Assembly (NCBI RefSeq): GCF_003121985.1
Contig: NZ_QEWP01000019.1
Location: 24,172-88,171, forward strand
Length of the DNA stretch: 64,000 bases
DNA from: Marinilabilia rubra
GTDB lineage: Bacteria > Bacteroidota > Bacteroidia > Bacteroidales > Marinilabiliaceae
Direction of reading: 5' to 3'
The position numbers and the translations under genes are program-made. Shown here piece by piece: positions 61,719-64,000 of this stretch. The notes beneath the pieces were generated by a model that was given only the letters and a program-made list of their open reading frames with translations, did not search any database and was not told the DNA's origin. How positions within the stretch are numbered: the first letter of the stretch is position 1; each line of letters begins with the position of its first letter.

Positions 61719-62417
61719 TTACATCGTCAAAGAAGATGCACCGCCATCAACATGAAGAATTTGCCCTGTTACCCAGGAAGACTCTTCACCTAAAAGAAAC
61801 TTAACAGCATGAGCAATATCTGCAGGTTCTCCAACCCTTTTCATGGGGTTCTTCTCTCCAAGTGCAGCTTTTTTCCCGTCATTACTCAGAAGACGACCAG
61901 CCAAAGGTGTGTCTGTTAAAGAAGGAGCAACAGCATTTACCCGCACCGATGGGGCCAGCTCGGCAGCAAGAGCACGGGTAAGACCTTCAACAGCTCCCTT
62001 AGAGGAGGAGACTATGGAGTGGAAATTAAACCCACTTTGTACAGCTACAGTTGAAAACAAGACAACTGAGGCATGTCCGCTTTTCTTTAAACGCGGCAGG
62101 GCAGCCTGAATTATCTTAACAGCCCCGATAACCTGCAACCGGTAATCGTCCAGAAACTCTTGTTCTTTGATTCGGTGAAAAGGTTTAAGATTAATGCTTC
62201 CCGGACAATACACCATTCCATCCAGGCTTTCTGGTAAAAATTCGACATCAGGAACATCTTCACCAAGAATATTCATTTGCGAAAAGTGCACATTGTCTGA
62301 ATCTTCCTGTGGCTTTTCATTGAAAGTGGCATAGACATTATGTCCATTCTCAGCGAGCAGTTCAACAAGCTTTTTTCCAATTCCTGAAGACCCTCCAACT
62401 ATCAAGTAGTTTTTCAT
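61719..62417 (-). CDS. SDR-family oxidoreductase lacking the catalytic tyrosine
   Basis: The ATG complementary to 62415-62417 gives 232 aa. A Rossmann fold is clear: NYLIVGGSSGIGKKLVELL at residues 3-21, SLDGMVYCPGS near 65-74 and the end FLLGEESSWVTGQILHVDGG. The catalytic Ser region is LFSTVAVQ (Ser122), but the YxxxK motif reads V-S-S-S-K (Val136, Lys140), so the Tyr acid/base is absent. Such SDRs exist and may use another residue or only bind NAD(P). The gene stands alone. Confidence 0.85.
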   Translation of the reverse strand: MKNYLIVGGSSGIGKKLVELLAENGHNVYATFNEKPQEDSDNVHFSQMNILGEDVPDVEFLPESLDGMVYCPGSINLKPFHRIKEQEFLDDYRLQVIGAVKIIQAALPRLKKSGHASVVLFSTVAVQSGFNFHSIVSSSKGAVEGLTRALAAELAPSVRVNAVAPSLTDTPLAGRLLSNDGKKAALGEKNPMKRVGEPADIAHAVKFLLGEESSWVTGQILHVDGGASSLTM

Positions 62418-62552
62418 TTTCGGTAGTTTACAAATTAAAACAAAACCACAGAATAGTTGGTTTAGCCAAAGAAGCAAAATTCCAAATTATACTCAAATCA
62501 GGGGACACAATTTTCACCATACCAGGCATTGGAAAAAAGGAATAAAGTCTGT

Positions 62553-62681
62553 GAGGGTGTCCAAAAAGGCACTGTAAAGGTTAACCCGGGCATACTGTCA
62601 TGGTTCAGATTAGTGACAAACAGGTTCTTCGCTTCGTTCAGCATAAAAAACTCTAAGCTCCTGACTTTTCGGACATCCCCA
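62553..62681. repeat. Candidate short element with inverted ends
   Basis: GGGTGTCCAAAAAGGC near 62555 is the imperfect inverse of GACTTTTCGGACATCCCC (62663-62680). The 129-bp span is non-coding. One copy was seen, so this is weak. Confidence 0.35.
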
Positions 62682-62693
62682 TTATGGAAAACA

Positions 62694-63245
62694 CTAATCG
62701 GTCAGCTGGACATATACAACGCTTCCCTCAACCCATATCTCAACGTTAGCACGAACTGTAGCCCCAGACGGAGAAACAGTACCATCAATTGTAAATTCAA
62801 TATCTCTTGATGAACTGCCGGTGGCCAGCTGATTGAGCTGAGACTTAAGCGCACTGACACCTGTTGCCTGAAGATTGGTTAAAACCGGAACATTTTCATC
62901 CGGCACATCCACTTCAAATTCATCAAGGATGGGCAAATAATTATTGGTATCCCAGGAAAGAATATCAATATTTATCTCCAAAGAAGAAGCTGTATTCTCT
63001 GAACGGGCAGACACATTTAGCAACAAACCTTCAAGAACCACCATTTCTATTTGTCCATCCTCGTCCATGGCATCATTAATAGCAGCCTGAACCGATGCTC
63101 CCGGAATGGTTATCATCTCAAAAAAATCGTCTGCCTGTACCGGCACAGAACCACTCTCTTCAAATGAAGCCACCAGGGTAACTTCTTCATCGCAACTTAC
63201 AGCGAGAAGAAGTATCATCAAAATTGATATTAATTTCTTAATCAT
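62694..63245 (-). CDS. Lipoprotein of unknown function
   Basis: This 183-aa protein has a lipoprotein signal with AVSC (Cys18) followed by acidic DEE. The mature part is rich in beta-strand-like segments with many Val, Ser and Thr, and contains no motif I know. It probably sits in the periplasm facing or on the outer membrane. It lies 9 nt downstream of the DUF6588-like gene on the same strand, and the two probably form an operon. Confidence 0.75.
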   Translation of the reverse strand: MIKKLISILMILLLAVSCDEEVTLVASFEESGSVPVQADDFFEMITIPGASVQAAINDAMDEDGQIEMVVLEGLLLNVSARSENTASSLEINIDILSWDTNNYLPILDEFEVDVPDENVPVLTNLQATGVSALKSQLNQLATGSSSRDIEFTIDGTVSPSGATVRANVEIWVEGSVVYVQLTD

Positions 63246-63254
63246 GACTTAGTT

Positions 63255-63839
63255 TCATTTTTGATTAATGCCGATGCCTATACCGGCCGATAAAGTATTT
63301 TGTTTGGCAATGTTGTAATCGCCATTGATTTTGACTGGACCCAGATTTAAGGTGAGTCCGATGGTAAAGCGAAGGCTGTTGGCACCTTCCATTTCAAATT
63401 TAATGGTTTCATCTGCCACCTCCCCTTCCCTGGAATAGGTATATTGCACATCAATGTTGCTGCTTTCGATGCCCAGACCACCATAAAAAGTAATGACCGG
63501 AACAGAGTAGCTCCCCTGCAAACTGATCAGAACGGCGCTGGCATCCATATAATCACCTATTTTAAAAGACTGATTGTAATAGCCTATAGCCACATCTACG
63601 GGCAAAAAGGTGAGATACTGATTGAGGCTGTGTCGTAAGCCCCATCCAAAAAGATCAAGATCTCCCAAATCTTCAAGATCAAGGGTAATGTAACGAATGG
63701 TAAGATCGGTTCCAAGAAGCGAACCGATAGTAACTTGGGGAGTGGCCAAAGGCATATAGTCAACATTAAAGCCGGCAGGGAAGGCATAATCAAGAAGCCC
63801 TCCACTGGCTTCCACAGGCACAATCACAGGCTCCTTAGG
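63255..63839 (-). pseudogene. DUF6588-like outer membrane protein, 5' end missing
   Basis: About 195 residues are open. They read as an outer-membrane-barrel-like DUF6588 protein: VIVPVEASGGLLDYAFPAG, LATPQVTIGSLLGTDLTIRYI, FGWGLRHSLNQYL and strand-rich segments ending AGIGIGINQK. The sequence PTVFGPKEP continues the match upstream for a few codons, then the frame hits TGA near 63893-63895 after GC-rich sequence (CTCCGGAGGGG). A normal member has about 150 more N-terminal residues with a signal peptide. Either an insertion has cut the gene or the true start lies in a changed 5' region. The exact boundary is uncertain. Confidence 0.55.
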
Positions 63840-64000
63840 GCCAAATACAGTCGGGACTTTGTGAGGCCCCTCCGGAGGGCATAGCCGTCAGGCTAAGCAG
63901 ATTGATGCAGTGGAATATTCACAAAATCAAAGGTTTGGTTTATCATTTCTAATATGTGGATACTCGAAAATGTTTTATTTTTTGGTTCTACATTCTGTTC
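63840..64000. other. Sequence replacing the 5' end of the DUF6588-like gene
   Basis: It contains CCCCTCCGGAGGGC and AGCCGTCAGGCTAAG and then an AT-rich stretch. A 17-codon frame on the minus strand begins MINQTFDFVNIPLHQSA and stops. It has no similarity to the barrel gene and looks like intergenic or mobile sequence. Confidence 0.4.

Overview
The window looks like chromosomal DNA of a Bacteroidota bacterium, most likely from the Bacteroidales/Marinilabiliales side of the phylum. This rests on gene content and signals, not on a database search. The signals include Bacteroidota-type -7 boxes (TAnnTTTG), a split 5'-nucleotidase, a TIGR01977/YedF/SelD/MnmH selenium cluster, a LytS/LytTR pair, an M64 peptidase, S9B dipeptidyl peptidase IV and lipoproteins with LSSC-type lipoboxes. 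A lysine 2,3-aminomutase / beta-lysine acetyltransferase pair (osmolyte synthesis) and an MscS channel fit a marine, saline or otherwise osmotically variable habitat. No rRNA, tRNA, CRISPR array or prophage was seen.

Layout. 1-1299: the start of a polysaccharide-export lipoprotein and a secreted protein with a duplicated SPOR-like repeat. 2278-9936: RND efflux operon (adaptor, pump, TolC) followed by a LytS-type kinase and a LytTR regulator. 10811-14515: etfB-etfA-acyl-CoA dehydrogenase. 15346-18828: a large Dna2-like nuclease/helicase. 19183-24214: DPP IV, an OFA-type MFS transporter, an RRM protein and a YhcH protein. 25647-29266: ablA-ablB and a sodium:solute symporter. 29431-34555: MarR, MBL hydrolase, B3/B4-domain protein, HAD phosphatase, sugar kinase, isochorismatase-like hydrolase, KdsD-like isomerase. 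34644-39132: selenium cluster. 39379-46686: a QueF relative without the catalytic Cys, RlmD, YaaA, an unknown protein, Ung, a split 5'-nucleotidase and an Lrp regulator. 47222-52906: MscS channel, M64 peptidase, aldo/keto reductase, ABC-F ATPase. 53024-58238: a Phe-rich leader peptide and terminator, then pheA, aminotransferase, DAHP synthase/chorismate mutase, tyrA and mnmA. 58438-64000: a decayed HepT toxin gene, tilS, pabB, an atypical SDR, a lipoprotein and a 5'-truncated DUF6588-like gene.

The strongest hidden signal is upstream of pheA. An untracked 28-codon ORF (53024-53110) has eight Phe codons and is followed by an intrinsic terminator. Three mutually exclusive pairings can be drawn by hand (pause hairpin, antiterminator, terminator). 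This is the architecture of classical Phe-dependent ribosome-mediated attenuation, here placed in front of an aromatic amino acid operon in a Bacteroidota genome.

The second theme is a crowd of small non-coding mobile elements in the intergenic gaps. There are three families of MITE-like repeats with terminal inverted repeats: about 161-173 bp, about 160 bp and 136 bp. Several copies are flanked by their own, copy-specific direct repeats, as expected of target-site duplications. A 16-18 bp palindrome (arms TCCCGA/TCGGGA) recurs at eight places, mostly inside or next to these repeats and in variable positions. A six-unit degenerate array with a period near 41 bp lies at 10031-10250.
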